A DNA stretch of 64,000 bases, from assembly GCF_003970925.1 (NCBI RefSeq), contig NZ_RWJF01000001.1, positions 1,916,501 through 1,980,500 on the forward strand, given 5' to 3'. Shown in pieces: positions 19,680-28,399 of this stretch (position 1 is the first letter of the stretch; each line of letters opens with the position of its first letter). The stretch comes from Sphingomonas ginkgonis (GTDB lineage Bacteria > Pseudomonadota > Alphaproteobacteria > Sphingomonadales > Sphingomonadaceae). The position numbers were made by a program, and so were the translations under genes. The notes beneath the pieces are model-generated. The model was not told the DNA's origin and did not search any database. It saw nothing but the letters and a program-made list of their open reading frames with translations.

Positions 19680-22600
19680 ATGGCCGACAGCCCGATCTTC
19701 TACGACCCGTCGGGTCGGCGCCGGAAGCGATTCCGCCTCGCCATGCTGCTGTTCGCGCTGCTGCTGGTGCTGGTCGCGACCGGGCTGTTCGCGACGATCC
19801 GGGTGGTGCCCTATGCGCCGCCGCTGCCGGTCAATGCCGAGCGTGGCCGCCCGCTCCCGCCGCCGCGGACCAGCCTGCTCGCGCGGACCGAGCGCAACCT
19901 CAACCACGCGATCGAGCGGCTGCTCGGCACGCGTCCGCCGAGCGCGCGGCAGGTCGGCGCGGTCCGCGCGACCCAGGCGCGCCAGTCGCTCGGCAAGCCG
20001 CTGAGCGTCGGCTTCTACACGCCGTGGGACCCAAGCAGCTCGGCCTCGCTGCAGCGGCACATCGGCGATCTCGACTGGCTGGCGCCGGTCTGGGTCACGG
20101 TGACCGGTCCGAAGCACGACTTCCAGGTGGTGCCCGACCGCGACGGACGGAACATCATCAACCAGGCGCGCGAGCGGCCGCTGATCCTGCCCGTCATCCA
20201 GAACTTCACCAACGGGGCGGTCGATCCCGCCGGGGCGCAGGCGCTGCTCGCCAGCACCGCTGCCCGGCGCCGGCTGATCCAGCAGACCGAGGCCTTCCTG
20301 CTCCAGAACCGCGCCTCGGGCGCGGTGTTCGACTTCGAGGACCTGAACGGTCCCGGTCAGCTCCATTATCTCCAGCTGCTGCAGGAGGCCCACGCCGTCT
20401 TCGCCAAGCATGGCTGGCTGGTCACCGTGGCGGTGCCGGTCGATGCCGGCTGGAACCTCCGCCGCTTCGCCGCCGTCGCCGACAAGCTGTTCGTCATGGC
20501 CTATGACGAGCATACCAACGACGGCGAGCCGGGGCCGATCGCCTCCAACGGCTGGTGGGCCAGCAGCGTCGCCACCGCGCTGCGCCAGATCCCGCGCGGC
20601 AAGGCGATCGTCACCATCGGCAACTACAGCTACGACTGGCACGACGGCGGCGGCGAGCCGCTGAACGTCGAGGAAGCCTGGAACCGCGCGCTCGACAATG
20701 ACGCCAAGCCGGTGTTCGACGCCGCCTCAGGCAATTCGAGCTTCGCCTATGACGACGAGAAGGGCCATCCCCATACCGTCTGGATCCTAGATGCGGCGAG
20801 CGCCTTCAACGAGCTCAGCCTGCTGCAGCGGATCGGCATTGGCGACGTGGCGGTCTGGCGAATGGGCGCGGAAGACCCGGCGCTGTGGAGCCTGTTCGGC
20901 CGCAACGCGGCGCGCCCGCTGCAGGCGAGCGGGCTGGAACGACTTCCGGTGGGCACCAACGTCGACATCGAGGGCAATGGAGAGATCCTCAAGATCAGCT
21001 CGCTCCCGACCGAGGGGCGCCGTCGGATCGCGATGTCTCGCGACGGGCTGATCGGCGGGGTGGACTTCCTGACCCTGCCGCGACCGTTCACCGTCACCCG
21101 CTCGATGGGCAAGCCCGGGCTGGTGGCGCTCACCTTCGATGACGGTCCCGACCCGCGCTGGACCCCGAAGATCCTCGACATCCTCAAGGCCAAGCAGGTC
21201 CCCGCGACCTTCTTCATCGTCGGCGAGAACGCGCTGACCGAGCGGTCGCTGCTCAACCGGATGGTGGACGAGGGCCACGAGGTGGGAAGCCATACCTATA
21301 CCCACCCAAACCTCGCGACGACCGGCCAGACCCAGACCTTGTTCGAGCTGAACGCAACCCAGCGCCTGTTCCAGGCCTATACCGGGCGCACGCTCAAGCT
21401 GTTCCGGGCGCCGTATTTCGGGGACGCCGAGCCGACCACCGCGGACGAGCTGCTGCCCGCGCTCGACGCGCAGAACCGCGGCTACATCTCGGTCGGCCTC
21501 CACGTCGACGGCGAGGACTGGCAGCGGCCTGGCGTCCCGGCGATCGTCGCCAATGTGGTGAACGGGGTGGTCGGGCTGCGCGACAATCCCGACAAGGCGG
21601 GCAATGTCGTCCTTCTCCACGACAGCGGCGGCGACCGCCAGCAGACCATCGACGCGCTGCCCATCCTGATCGACCAGCTCCGCGCCAAGGGCTACCGCTT
21701 CGTGCCGGTCTCGGAGCTGGCCGGGCTCAGCCGCGATCAGGTGATGCCGCAGCTGTCCGCCGCCGACGCGGCCGCGGTGCGGCTCGACCTCGGCCTGTTC
21801 GAGATCCTCGGCCTCGTCGTCCGGGCGCTCGCCGCGCTGTTCGCGTTCGCGCTGACGCTCGGCATCCTGCGCGCGCTGTTCCTCAGCGGGCTGGCCCTCA
21901 ACGCCGCCCGAAGGGAGGCGCAGCGCGCCCGGCCGCCGGTCGACCCCGATACCTTCGTCACGGTGCTCATCCCGGCCTTCAACGAGGAACGGGTGATCGA
22001 GCGGTCGGTCCGCACCGTGCTCGCGAGCGAGAATGTTCGGCTCGAGGTGATCGTTATCGACGACGGGTCGAAGGACCGCACCGGCGCGATCGTCCACGAG
22101 GTCTTCGACGGCGACCCCCGGGTGCAGCTGCTGACCCTGGCAAACGGCGGCAAGGCGCGCGCGCTCAACGAGGGGTTGGCGCTGGCGTCGGGCGAGATCG
22201 TCATCGCGCTCGACGCCGATACCCAGTTCGAGCCGGGGACGATCGCCCGGCTCGCGCGCTGGTTCGCCGCCGACGAAAAGCTCGGCGCGGTGGCTGGCAA
22301 CGCCAAGGTCGGCAACCGGATCAATCTCGTCACCAAGTGGCAGGCGCTCGAATATGTGACCGCGCAGAACCTCGAGCGGCGCGCGTTGGCCCGGCTCGGC
22401 GCGATGATGGTCGTGCCCGGCGCGGTCGGTGCCTGGCGGAAGGCCGCGATCGAGGCGGTCGGCGGCTACCCGCCGGACACGCTCGCCGAAGACCAAGACC
22501 TCACCATCGCAGTTCAGCGCGCGGGCTGGCACGTGACCTACGACCAGAGCGCGATCGCCTGGACCGAGGCGCCGCAGACGCTCCGCCAGCTTGCCCGGCA

Positions 22601-23129
22601 GCGGTTCCGCTGGGCCTATGGCACCATCCAGTGCATCTGGAAGCACAAGCGCGTGCTCGGCACCGGGCGGCCGGCGGGCCTCGCCTTCATCGGACTGCCG
22701 CAGGCGATCATGTTCCAGCTGCTGTTCGCGCTGGTCTCGCCGATCATCGACCTTGCGCTGCTGGTCAGCATTGTTTCGACCGCCGTGTCGATCCACGCGC
22801 ACGGCTACGAGATGGTGAAGGGCGACCTTCACCACATGGCCACCTTCTGGCTCCTGTTCGCCGCGATCGACCTTACCGCCGGGCTGATCGCCTTCGCGCT
22901 GGAACGGCGCGAGCGGTGGGGGCTGATGCTGTGGCTGGTCCCCGCCCGCTTCGTCTACCGCCAGGTCATGTACTATGTCGTGGTCAAGGCGGTGATCCAG
23001 GCGCTGCGCGGACCGCGCGTGGGCTGGGCCTCGATTGCGCGGTCCGGTCAGGTGCAGCTTGGTGTCAGGCGGTCAGCCTCGGTGGAACAAGGCGATGGCC
23101 GCGTGAAGCGTGAGGCCGAGCAAGCATAG
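19680..23129 (+). CDS. GH18-like / polysaccharide deacetylase / GT2 trimodular membrane protein
   Basis: A 1149-residue three-enzyme fusion. A membrane span (about 20-42) is followed by a GH18-like domain (about 105-400) with the catalytic-type strand GAVFDFEDLN. A NodB deacetylase domain (about 480-690) has TFDDGPDPRWTPKIL, SHTYTHPN and FRAPYFG. After another span (about 700-735) comes a family 2 glycosyltransferase (about 757-1000) with TVLIPAFNEE, IDDGSKD, DADTQF, EDQDL and QRFRWAYG, then several C-terminal spans (about 1000-1110). The GT2 part resembles beta-1,6-GlcNAc or hyaluronan-type synthases (PgaC), so it probably makes, deacetylates and trims an exported N-acetylhexosamine polymer. 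The 3' end overlaps the convergent MAPEG gene by 57 bases. Confidence 0.88.
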   Translation: MADSPIFYDPSGRRRKRFRLAMLLFALLLVLVATGLFATIRVVPYAPPLPVNAERGRPLPPPRTSLLARTERNLNHAIERLLGTRPPSARQVGAVRATQARQSLGKPLSVGFYTPWDPSSSASLQRHIGDLDWLAPVWVTVTGPKHDFQVVPDRDGRNIINQARERPLILPVIQNFTNGAVDPAGAQALLASTAARRRLIQQTEAFLLQNRASGAVFDFEDLNGPGQLHYLQLLQEAHAVFAKHGWLVTVAVPVDAGWNLRRFAAVADKLFVMAYDEHTNDGEPGPIASNGWWASSVATALRQIPRGKAIVTIGNYSYDWHDGGGEPLNVEEAWNRALDNDAKPVFDAASGNSSFAYDDEKGHPHTVWILDAASAFNELSLLQRIGIGDVAVWRMGAEDPALWSLFGRNAARPLQASGLERLPVGTNVDIEGNGEILKISSLPTEGRRRIAMSRDGLIGGVDFLTLPRPFTVTRSMGKPGLVALTFDDGPDPRWTPKILDILKAKQVPATFFIVGENALTERSLLNRMVDEGHEVGSHTYTHPNLATTGQTQTLFELNATQRLFQAYTGRTLKLFRAPYFGDAEPTTADELLPALDAQNRGYISVGLHVDGEDWQRPGVPAIVANVVNGVVGLRDNPDKAGNVVLLHDSGGDRQQTIDALPILIDQLRAKGYRFVPVSELAGLSRDQVMPQLSAADAAAVRLDLGLFEILGLVVRALAALFAFALTLGILRALFLSGLALNAARREAQRARPPVDPDTFVTVLIPAFNEERVIERSVRTVLASENVRLEVIVIDDGSKDRTGAIVHEVFDGDPRVQLLTLANGGKARALNEGLALASGEIVIALDADTQFEPGTIARLARWFAADEKLGAVAGNAKVGNRINLVTKWQALEYVTAQNLERRALARLGAMMVVPGAVGAWRKAAIEAVGGYPPDTLAEDQDLTIAVQRAGWHVTYDQSAIAWTEAPQTLRQLARQRFRWAYGTIQCIWKHKRVLGTGRPAGLAFIGLPQAIMFQLLFALVSPIIDLALLVSIVSTAVSIHAHGYEMVKGDLHHMATFWLLFAAIDLTAGLIAFALERRERWGLMLWLVPARFVYRQVMYYVVVKAVIQALRGPRVGWASIARSGQVQLGVRRSASVEQGDGRVKREAEQA

Positions 23130-23513
23130 GGTCGCGAGGACGAAGATCAGCCCGCGGACGCGTCCGACGTTCACCGTCGACTGGTAGAGGCTGTGGACGA
23201 CCCGCAGGGCGACATAGGCCCAGGCCAGCCAGAGATTGATGGCGAAGCGGTCGCCCATCGCCACCAGCGCGAGCAGGATCGCGTAGAAGAGCGTCGGCTG
23301 CTCGAGCAGATGCTCGTAGTTCTGGCGCGGCCAAGAAGCCTTGGCCGGGATCACCCCCTCGAGGTCGCGGAGGCGGGTGCCTTCGGCCGGGATGCGGTCC
23401 GGATCGGCCTGCCGGGCGGCCCCGACGCTGCTCGCGACGGCCCAGAACAGCATGACGATTGTCCAGGCGACCAGCGCGACGAGCGGTCCCAGCAGCGGCG
23501 AGATGTGGTTCAT
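23073..23513 (-). CDS. MAPEG family membrane protein
   Basis: A 146-residue integral membrane protein with four predicted helices (about residues 5-30, 65-85, 90-110 and 120-142). It contains motifs of the MAPEG family: NYEHLLEQPTLFYAILLAL and LAWAYVALRVVHSLYQSTVN. Bacterial members are uncharacterised; eukaryotic ones are glutathione transferases or eicosanoid synthases. The ATG at 23513 is preceded by GGGGGGA, and the frame has a weaker ATG nine codons upstream. It converges on the trimodular gene and overlaps its last 57 bases. Confidence 0.85.
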   Translation of the reverse strand: MNHISPLLGPLVALVAWTIVMLFWAVASSVGAARQADPDRIPAEGTRLRDLEGVIPAKASWPRQNYEHLLEQPTLFYAILLALVAMGDRFAINLWLAWAYVALRVVHSLYQSTVNVGRVRGLIFVLATLCLLGLTLHAAIALFHRG

Positions 23514-23603
23514 CGATGTTTCCCCCCAAGCGGGCGGCACTCCCCTGGCACGCCCGCCACACCATCCTATCTCCGCCCAAAGCGAGAAGGAAAGGCATCA
23601 AGC

Positions 23604-24386
23604 ATGAAGACCAGTGGCAACACGATCCTGATCACCGGCGGCGGATCGGGGATCGGGCGGGCGCTCGCCCGGCGCTTCCACGACCGTGGCGACCGGGTGA
23701 TCGTCGCCGGGCGCCGGCGCGAGGCGCTGGAGGAGACCGCCGCCGGGCGCGACGGGATCGCCGTCATGACGCTGGACGTGGGCCAGTCCGGTGCAGTCGA
23801 CAGGTTCGCGCGCGCGCTTCTTGCGGAACATCCGGAGGTCAACGTGCTGATCAACAATGCCGGGATCATGCCGCTGGAGAAGGTCGGGTCGAAGCGCGAT
23901 CTCAAGGATGTCGAGCGGGTGGTCGAGACCAACCTCCTCGGCCCGATCCGGCTAATCGACGCTTTGGTCGACCATCTCGCCGGGCGGCCGGACTCCGCGA
24001 TCGTCAACGTGACCTCGGGGCTTGCCTATGTCCCGCTGATCGCCGCGCCGACCTACTCGGCGACCAAGGCGGCGATCCACAGCTATACGGTCGCGCTCCG
24101 CCAGGCGCTCAAGGAAAGGGTCGAGGTGATCGAGCTGGTGCCACCGGGCGTGCAGACGGGCCTCACTCCCGGGCAGGAGCAGCGGCCCGGTTACATGCCG
24201 CTCGACGAGTTCGCCGACGAAGTGATGAGCTTGTTCGGTCGGCAGCCGACCCCCGGCGAGATCCTGGTCGAGCGGGTCAAGTTCCAGCGCGATGCGGAGG
24301 CGGAGGGACGGTTCGACCGGACCCTGATCGAGATGAACCAGCGCGCCGAGGCGGCCCGGGCGGCGCAGCCCGAGCCGGTTGGTTGA
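23604..24386 (+). CDS. Short-chain dehydrogenase/reductase (DltE-like)
   Basis: A 260-residue classical SDR with cofactor motif TGGGSGIGRA, LINNAGIM, and the catalytic Ser (VTSGLAY) and YSATK pair at about residues 139-156. An Arg-rich stretch after the second strand (VAGRRREAL) favours NADP(H). It is closest in style to the DltE-type group, whose substrates are poorly defined. AAGGAAAGG precedes the ATG at 23604. The gene stands alone on the plus strand and is followed by the palindromic repeat at 24395-24470. Confidence 0.88.
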   Translation: MKTSGNTILITGGGSGIGRALARRFHDRGDRVIVAGRRREALEETAAGRDGIAVMTLDVGQSGAVDRFARALLAEHPEVNVLINNAGIMPLEKVGSKRDLKDVERVVETNLLGPIRLIDALVDHLAGRPDSAIVNVTSGLAYVPLIAAPTYSATKAAIHSYTVALRQALKERVEVIELVPPGVQTGLTPGQEQRPGYMPLDEFADEVMSLFGRQPTPGEILVERVKFQRDAEAEGRFDRTLIEMNQRAEAARAAQPEPVG

Positions 24387-24394
24387 CCCTGCAC

Positions 24395-24470
24395 GTCACC
24401 CCCGCGAAAGCGGGGGTCCAGCTCCTGGGCTGGCAGCCGAAAGCTGGATCCCCGCTTTCGCGGGGATGAC
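24395..24470. repeat. REP-like palindromic pair (GCGAAAGC type)
   Basis: Two 29-base arms in inverted orientation, 24395-24423 and 24442-24470, are separated by 18 bases. Each arm contains its own hairpin, CCCGC-GAAA-GCGGG, so the element can fold as two small hairpins or one long stem. It lies between convergent genes and could also stop transcription. Elements of this shape are spread through intergenic spaces in many sphingomonad genomes, so it is probably a dispersed repeat. Confidence 0.75.
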
Positions 24471-24500
24471 GGCTATGGAAAGGCCGAGCTTCGGGTTGCT

Positions 24501-25562
24501 CTAGTCGTTGAACAGCTTGGCGAAGGCGCGCTTGGCGCGGTTCTTCCAGGCGCCCTTGTGGTAGGCAGCCGAGGCGAGCAGCGGGAGGACCGAGGTGGCC
24601 TCGGCGAACACCATTTGCTCGAGCGCGGTCGAGACCTTGCCCCAGCTCGCCGCCTCCTGGAGGGTCGAGGAAGAGCACGCGCCGTCGCGCACGTCGGCGA
24701 CGGTGATCTGCACGGCGTACTTGTGCACCTCGACGTCGTCATGGCCGAGGATCTCGGCGCAGACGACCGTGTCCTGCGTGAAGTTCTTGGGGACGCCGCC
24801 GCCGATCATCAGCAGCCCCGTGGTGCCCGCCTTGATCTTGATGTCGGTCAGCTCGCGGAAGTCGGCGATGGCGTCGAGGACGAGATAGGGCTTGCCCTGC
24901 TTCATCCGGTCGACCTGGTGCTTGACGAGGCCGAAGCCGGCCGAGCTGTCGACGAAGGCCGGGCAGAAGATCGGCACGTCATGCTCGTAGGCGAGCTTGA
25001 CGAGGCTGTTCTCCTTCTTGCCGTTGCCCTCGCTCAGCCACTTGCCCATCTCGCGGATGAACGCGCGCGACGAATAGGGCTTGGGCTCCAGGCTGTCGGC
25101 GAGGCGGCCGATGGTGAAGTCGCAGTCCTGAAGCTGCTCCTCGTCGATGTACGTGTCGTAGATCCGGTCGATGTAGAGGGAGCGCAGCGTGTCGTCGTCC
25201 GGGATCTCGAGCGCCTGGTAATGCTTGTGGCCGAGCGCCTCGAAGAAATCCATGTCGACGATTGATGCGCCGGTGGCGACGATCGCGTCGACCATGTTGG
25301 AGCGGACCAGCTCGGCATAGAGGTCCATGCAGCCGCCGGCCGAGGTCGAGCCGGCGATGACCAGAATTATCGAGCAGTCGGGGTCCTCCAGCATCTGGTT
25401 GTAGATGCCGGTGGCGCGGGCGAGGTCGCGGCTGGTGAAGCTCATCTTCCCCATCGCGTCGACGATCGGGCGCGCGTCGAAGCTGGTGATGTCGATATGC
25501 TCGACGGTCGACGACAGGAGCTCCGCCTTGCGGGTGTCGTTGATCTTGGACTCGGTGTTCAT
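24501..25562 (-). CDS. Deoxyhypusine synthase-like protein, probable homospermidine synthase
   Basis: A 353-residue NAD-dependent enzyme of the deoxyhypusine synthase fold. Hallmarks are ILVIAGSTSAGG, VDSSAGFGL, LLMIGGGVPKNF, and EAASWGKVS, whose Lys corresponds to the enzyme-intermediate lysine of eukaryotic enzymes. Bacteria lack eIF5A, and bacterial members have been shown to make sym-homospermidine or related polyamines by aminobutyl transfer. The neighbouring ornithine decarboxylase would supply putrescine, which supports that role. Both genes are on the minus strand, with a 146-base repeat-bearing gap between them. Confidence 0.85.
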   Translation of the reverse strand: MNTESKINDTRKAELLSSTVEHIDITSFDARPIVDAMGKMSFTSRDLARATGIYNQMLEDPDCSIILVIAGSTSAGGCMDLYAELVRSNMVDAIVATGASIVDMDFFEALGHKHYQALEIPDDDTLRSLYIDRIYDTYIDEEQLQDCDFTIGRLADSLEPKPYSSRAFIREMGKWLSEGNGKKENSLVKLAYEHDVPIFCPAFVDSSAGFGLVKHQVDRMKQGKPYLVLDAIADFRELTDIKIKAGTTGLLMIGGGVPKNFTQDTVVCAEILGHDDVEVHKYAVQITVADVRDGACSSSTLQEAASWGKVSTALEQMVFAEATSVLPLLASAAYHKGAWKNRAKRAFAKLFND

Positions 25563-25582
25563 GTCTTCGCTCCAATAGCGCT

Positions 25583-25702
25583 GCTCCCCCTCCCGCGGAC
25601 GGGAGGGGGCTGAGGATGGGCGTTCGAGCCCGCTATTGGCCGTCGTTGCGATAACAGGGGGACAGGCCCACCCCCGACCCCTCCCGCGAGCGGGAGGGGA
25701 GC
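25583..25702. repeat. Inverted repeat pair of the CCTCCCGC...GCGGGAGG type
   Basis: A left unit (25583-25620), with GCTCCCCCTCCCGC then ACGGGAGGGGGC, and an inverted right unit (25667-25702), with GACCCCTCCCGC then GAGCGGGAGGGGAGC, bracket about 46 unique bases. Each unit is itself a hairpin. The pair fills the gap between the ornithine decarboxylase and the downstream DHS-like gene. It looks like a dispersed intergenic repeat, which may also reduce read-through between the two genes. Confidence 0.65.
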
Positions 25703-25708
25703 ATGGCT

Positions 25709-26950
25709 CTACAGCGTCACCACGTTGGAACGCGCCGGCGCTGCCGCCGCTCCGTAGAGGCTGGCCATCGGCTCGTCTTCGACGAAGATCCGGGCCTCAG
25801 GCCCGAAGCCGTTGAAGCCGGTCCGCATCGCGCAGCCATAGGCGCCGAGCATTCCGATCTCGATATAGTCGCCGGCCTGGACGTCGCCGGGAAGCTCGAA
25901 CGGCCCGGTCATGTGGTCGAGGTCGTCGCAGGTGGGTCCGTAGAAGCTGAAGCCCATCGGCCGGGCGCGGCTCGGCTCGGCGCGAACCAGCGCGACGGGG
26001 AAGCGCCAGCCGATGTGCGCGGCGTCGAACAGAGCGCCGTAGGCGCCGTCGTTGATGTACAGCTCGTCGCCGCGGCGCTTCTCGACCCGCACCAGCACGC
26101 TGGCATATTCGGCGCACAGCGCTCGGCCCGGCTCGCACCAGAGCTCGGCCGAATAGCTGATCGGCAGCTTCTCGAACGCTTCGTGGATCACCGCGAAATA
26201 ATTCTCAAGCGGCGGCGGCTCCATGCCCGGGTACGAGGAGGGGAAGCCGCCGCCGACGTCGACGATATCGACGGTGACCGCCGCCTCGACGATCGCGTCG
26301 CGCACGCGCGCCATCGCCTCGGCATAGGCCGCCGGGGTCATCGCCTGGCTGCCGACGTGGAAGCAGATGCCGAGCGCGTCGGCGGCCTGCCGCGCGGCGA
26401 ACAGCAGCGGCTTCACCTCGTGCGGCTCGGCGCCGAACTTGGCGGCGAGGCTGAGCTTCGAATGCTCCGAGCTCACCCGCAGGCGCACCAGCAGGTTGAG
26501 GTCGCTCGCGGCGACGCCGTCGGTGGCGGTCGCCTCGACGATCTTCTCCAGCTCGTCGAGCGAATCGAGGCTGAAGGTGCGCACGCCATAGGCGTGATAG
26601 GCTTCGGCGATCGATTCCGGCGCCTTGACCGGGTGCATAAAGCAGAGCGTCGCCTGCGGCAGCGTCTCGGCGACGAGGCGCACCTCGCCGAGCGAGGCGA
26701 CGTCATAGTGAGTGACGCCACTGTCCCACAGCACCCGCAGCAGCTCGGGCGACGGGTTCGACTTTACCGCGTAAAGCGACCGGCCCGGGAACTTCTCGGC
26801 GAAGAAGCGGGCGGCGCGCCGGGCGGCGTGCGGGCGAAGCAGGGTCACCGGCTGAACCGGGCGATCCTTGGCGATGTCGGCAGCACCGGAAACGACGGCG
26901 GTGCCGATCGGGGCGGTCGCTAGCCCCAGCGCGCGATGATGCTTGTGCAA
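25709..26950 (-). CDS. Ornithine (or lysine/ornithine) decarboxylase, alanine-racemase fold
   Basis: A 413-residue PLP enzyme that makes putrescine from ornithine; some relatives also accept lysine. PLP Lys lies in LYAVKSNPSP, the phosphate-binding region contains DVGGGFPSSYPG, and the active-site Cys is in GPTCDDLD, supplied across the dimer. GCEPGR-like LWCEPGRALCAE is also present. I chose the TTG at 26950 (MHKHHRALG) because GGAGG lies nine bases upstream; the frame is open 48 codons further but that stretch reads as non-coding. It forms a polyamine module with the downstream DHS-like gene. Confidence 0.88.
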   Translation of the reverse strand: MHKHHRALGLATAPIGTAVVSGAADIAKDRPVQPVTLLRPHAARRAARFFAEKFPGRSLYAVKSNPSPELLRVLWDSGVTHYDVASLGEVRLVAETLPQATLCFMHPVKAPESIAEAYHAYGVRTFSLDSLDELEKIVEATATDGVAASDLNLLVRLRVSSEHSKLSLAAKFGAEPHEVKPLLFAARQAADALGICFHVGSQAMTPAAYAEAMARVRDAIVEAAVTVDIVDVGGGFPSSYPGMEPPPLENYFAVIHEAFEKLPISYSAELWCEPGRALCAEYASVLVRVEKRRGDELYINDGAYGALFDAAHIGWRFPVALVRAEPSRARPMGFSFYGPTCDDLDHMTGPFELPGDVQAGDYIEIGMLGAYGCAMRTGFNGFGPEARIFVEDEPMASLYGAAAAPARSNVVTL

Positions 26951-27156
26951 CTCAAGGGACCTCCAAGTGCCTGACGGCGAACGTTGACGAAAGCTGCCTT
27001 GCGGTTGGAAGTCCCATGGGGCAGCGGAGGCGCGATATATGGGCGGGAGACCCCCCATGCAAGATTTTTTGGACCGCTTGCGACGGCATTCCAACGGCTC
27101 GTCTCAACCCCGAACCGGCCCGCCCAAGCTGTTGCGTCGCAAGGAGATTATCGAAG

Positions 27157-28104
27157 GTGCCAAGGCTCGATCGGAGCGAGGTGGAAGCGGCCGCGGAACG
27201 GATCGGCGATGCGGTCATCCGGACGCCGCTGCGCGAAGCGGAGATTCGCGGCCGCCGAGTCTGGCTCAAATGCGAATCCGAACAGACCGGCGGCGCGTTC
27301 AAGCTGCGCGGCGCGACCAACCGGCTGCTCCAGCTGTCGGACGAGGAACGGCAGCGCGGAGTCGTCGCCTTCTCCTCAGGCAACCATGCGCAGGGGGTGG
27401 CCATCGCGGCCAGGCGGCTCGGCATCCCGGCGCTGATCGTCATGCCGGCAGACGCGCCCAAGGTGAAGGCCGACGCGACCGCGGCGGCCGGGGCCGAGAT
27501 CGTCTTCTACGACCGGCGCAGCGAAAGCCGAGAGGAGATTGCCGCGCGCATCGCCGGCGAGCGCGGCGCGACAGTCGTGCCGAGCTTCGACGATCCGGCC
27601 ATTATTGCCGGGCAGGGGACGGCGGGGCTGGAGATCCTCGAGCAATGCCCCGAACCGGTTCGGACGATCGTCGTGCCGGTCGGCGGCGGCGGGCTGGCGG
27701 GCGGGATTGCCCTGGCCTGTCCCGACGCGACCATCGTCGGGGTCGAGCCGGCAGGCTGGGACGACATGAACCGCTCGCTCGAGCTGGGCGAGATCGTGCC
27801 GGTCGAGCCCGACGCGCCGGCTACCCTGTGCGATTCGCTACAGACCCCGCGGGTCTCGCCGCTGACCTTCGCCATCCTGCGCGAGCGCGAAGCGCGCATG
27901 CTGAGCGTCAGCGAGGAGGAAGTGCGCGCCGCGGTGCGCTGGGCCGCTGAGACGCTCGACCTGGTGGTCGAACCCGGCGGCTCGGTCGCACTGGCGGCAG
28001 TCCTGGCGGGTAAGGTCGAGCCGGAGCCCGGGACGGTCATCCTCTTGTCGGGCGGCAACATCGACCCGGCGCTGCACGCCGAGATCGTGGCGGGTCAGCC
28101 GTGA
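27157..28104 (+). CDS. Threonine/serine dehydratase family PLP enzyme
   Basis: A 315-residue fold type II PLP enzyme. Lys49 in TGGAFKLRGATNRL should bind PLP; SSGNHAQG and GGGGLAGG (phosphate-binding glycine loop) are intact, and LLSGGNID closes the core. There is no C-terminal ACT domain, so it is a catabolic-type threonine dehydratase or a serine racemase-like enzyme rather than biosynthetic IlvA. The GTG at 27157 is preceded by AAGGAG. It is divergent from the ornithine decarboxylase; the 206-base gap between them holds no recognised element beyond a compact hairpin at 27039-27058. Confidence 0.85.
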   Translation: MPRLDRSEVEAAAERIGDAVIRTPLREAEIRGRRVWLKCESEQTGGAFKLRGATNRLLQLSDEERQRGVVAFSSGNHAQGVAIAARRLGIPALIVMPADAPKVKADATAAAGAEIVFYDRRSESREEIAARIAGERGATVVPSFDDPAIIAGQGTAGLEILEQCPEPVRTIVVPVGGGGLAGGIALACPDATIVGVEPAGWDDMNRSLELGEIVPVEPDAPATLCDSLQTPRVSPLTFAILREREARMLSVSEEEVRAAVRWAAETLDLVVEPGGSVALAAVLAGKVEPEPGTVILLSGGNIDPALHAEIVAGQP

Positions 28105-28352
28105 GACGCGACCCGATACTGGCCGGGACCGACATGCGCGGGGCTGCTCAGCTCGACCATCCGGGTCAGCCCTTCCAGCTCCGCGGCGAGCGTCTGGAGC
28201 TCGGCGGCGAGCGCCTTCGGATCCGTTTCGGCCAGATTGGCGGACGCGTCGAGCAGCGTGTCGAGCATCATGGCGATGCACGGAAGGATGGTCTCTTCGA
28301 TCCGCTCGAACGCCTCGGCGAGGCGCTGCTCCCGTTCGTGGTGCATGCACAT
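28095..28352 (-). CDS. Small helical protein of unknown function
   Basis: An 85-residue protein with Leu/Ala/Glu-rich heptad-like helices (AFERIEETILPCIAMMLDTLL and PKALAAELQTLAAELEGLT). It has no signal peptide or recognisable domain. The 3' end overlaps the convergent dehydratase by ten bases. The start could be Met1 or Met3, and the ribosome-binding site is weak. Protein-like composition and the absence of any other gene in the gap support it, but it could be spurious. Confidence 0.5.
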   Translation of the reverse strand: MCMHHEREQRLAEAFERIEETILPCIAMMLDTLLDASANLAETDPKALAAELQTLAAELEGLTRMVELSSPAHVGPGQYRVASHG

Positions 28353-28399
28353 GCCGCTGCCGTTAGCGCCGGATCGGTTAAGAAGAGGTCAAGGCAGGG

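Noticed and set aside
20787..22835. Minus-strand frame of 682 codons opposite the trimodular gene
   Set aside because: Shadow frame; the plus-strand GH18/NodB/GT2 motifs account for the region.
26951..27156. Possible polyamine-responsive leader (speF-like RNA) upstream of ornithine decarboxylase
   Set aside because: A compact hairpin (27039-27058) is present, but I cannot match the known alphaproteobacterial leader motif by eye. A covariance-model search would decide.
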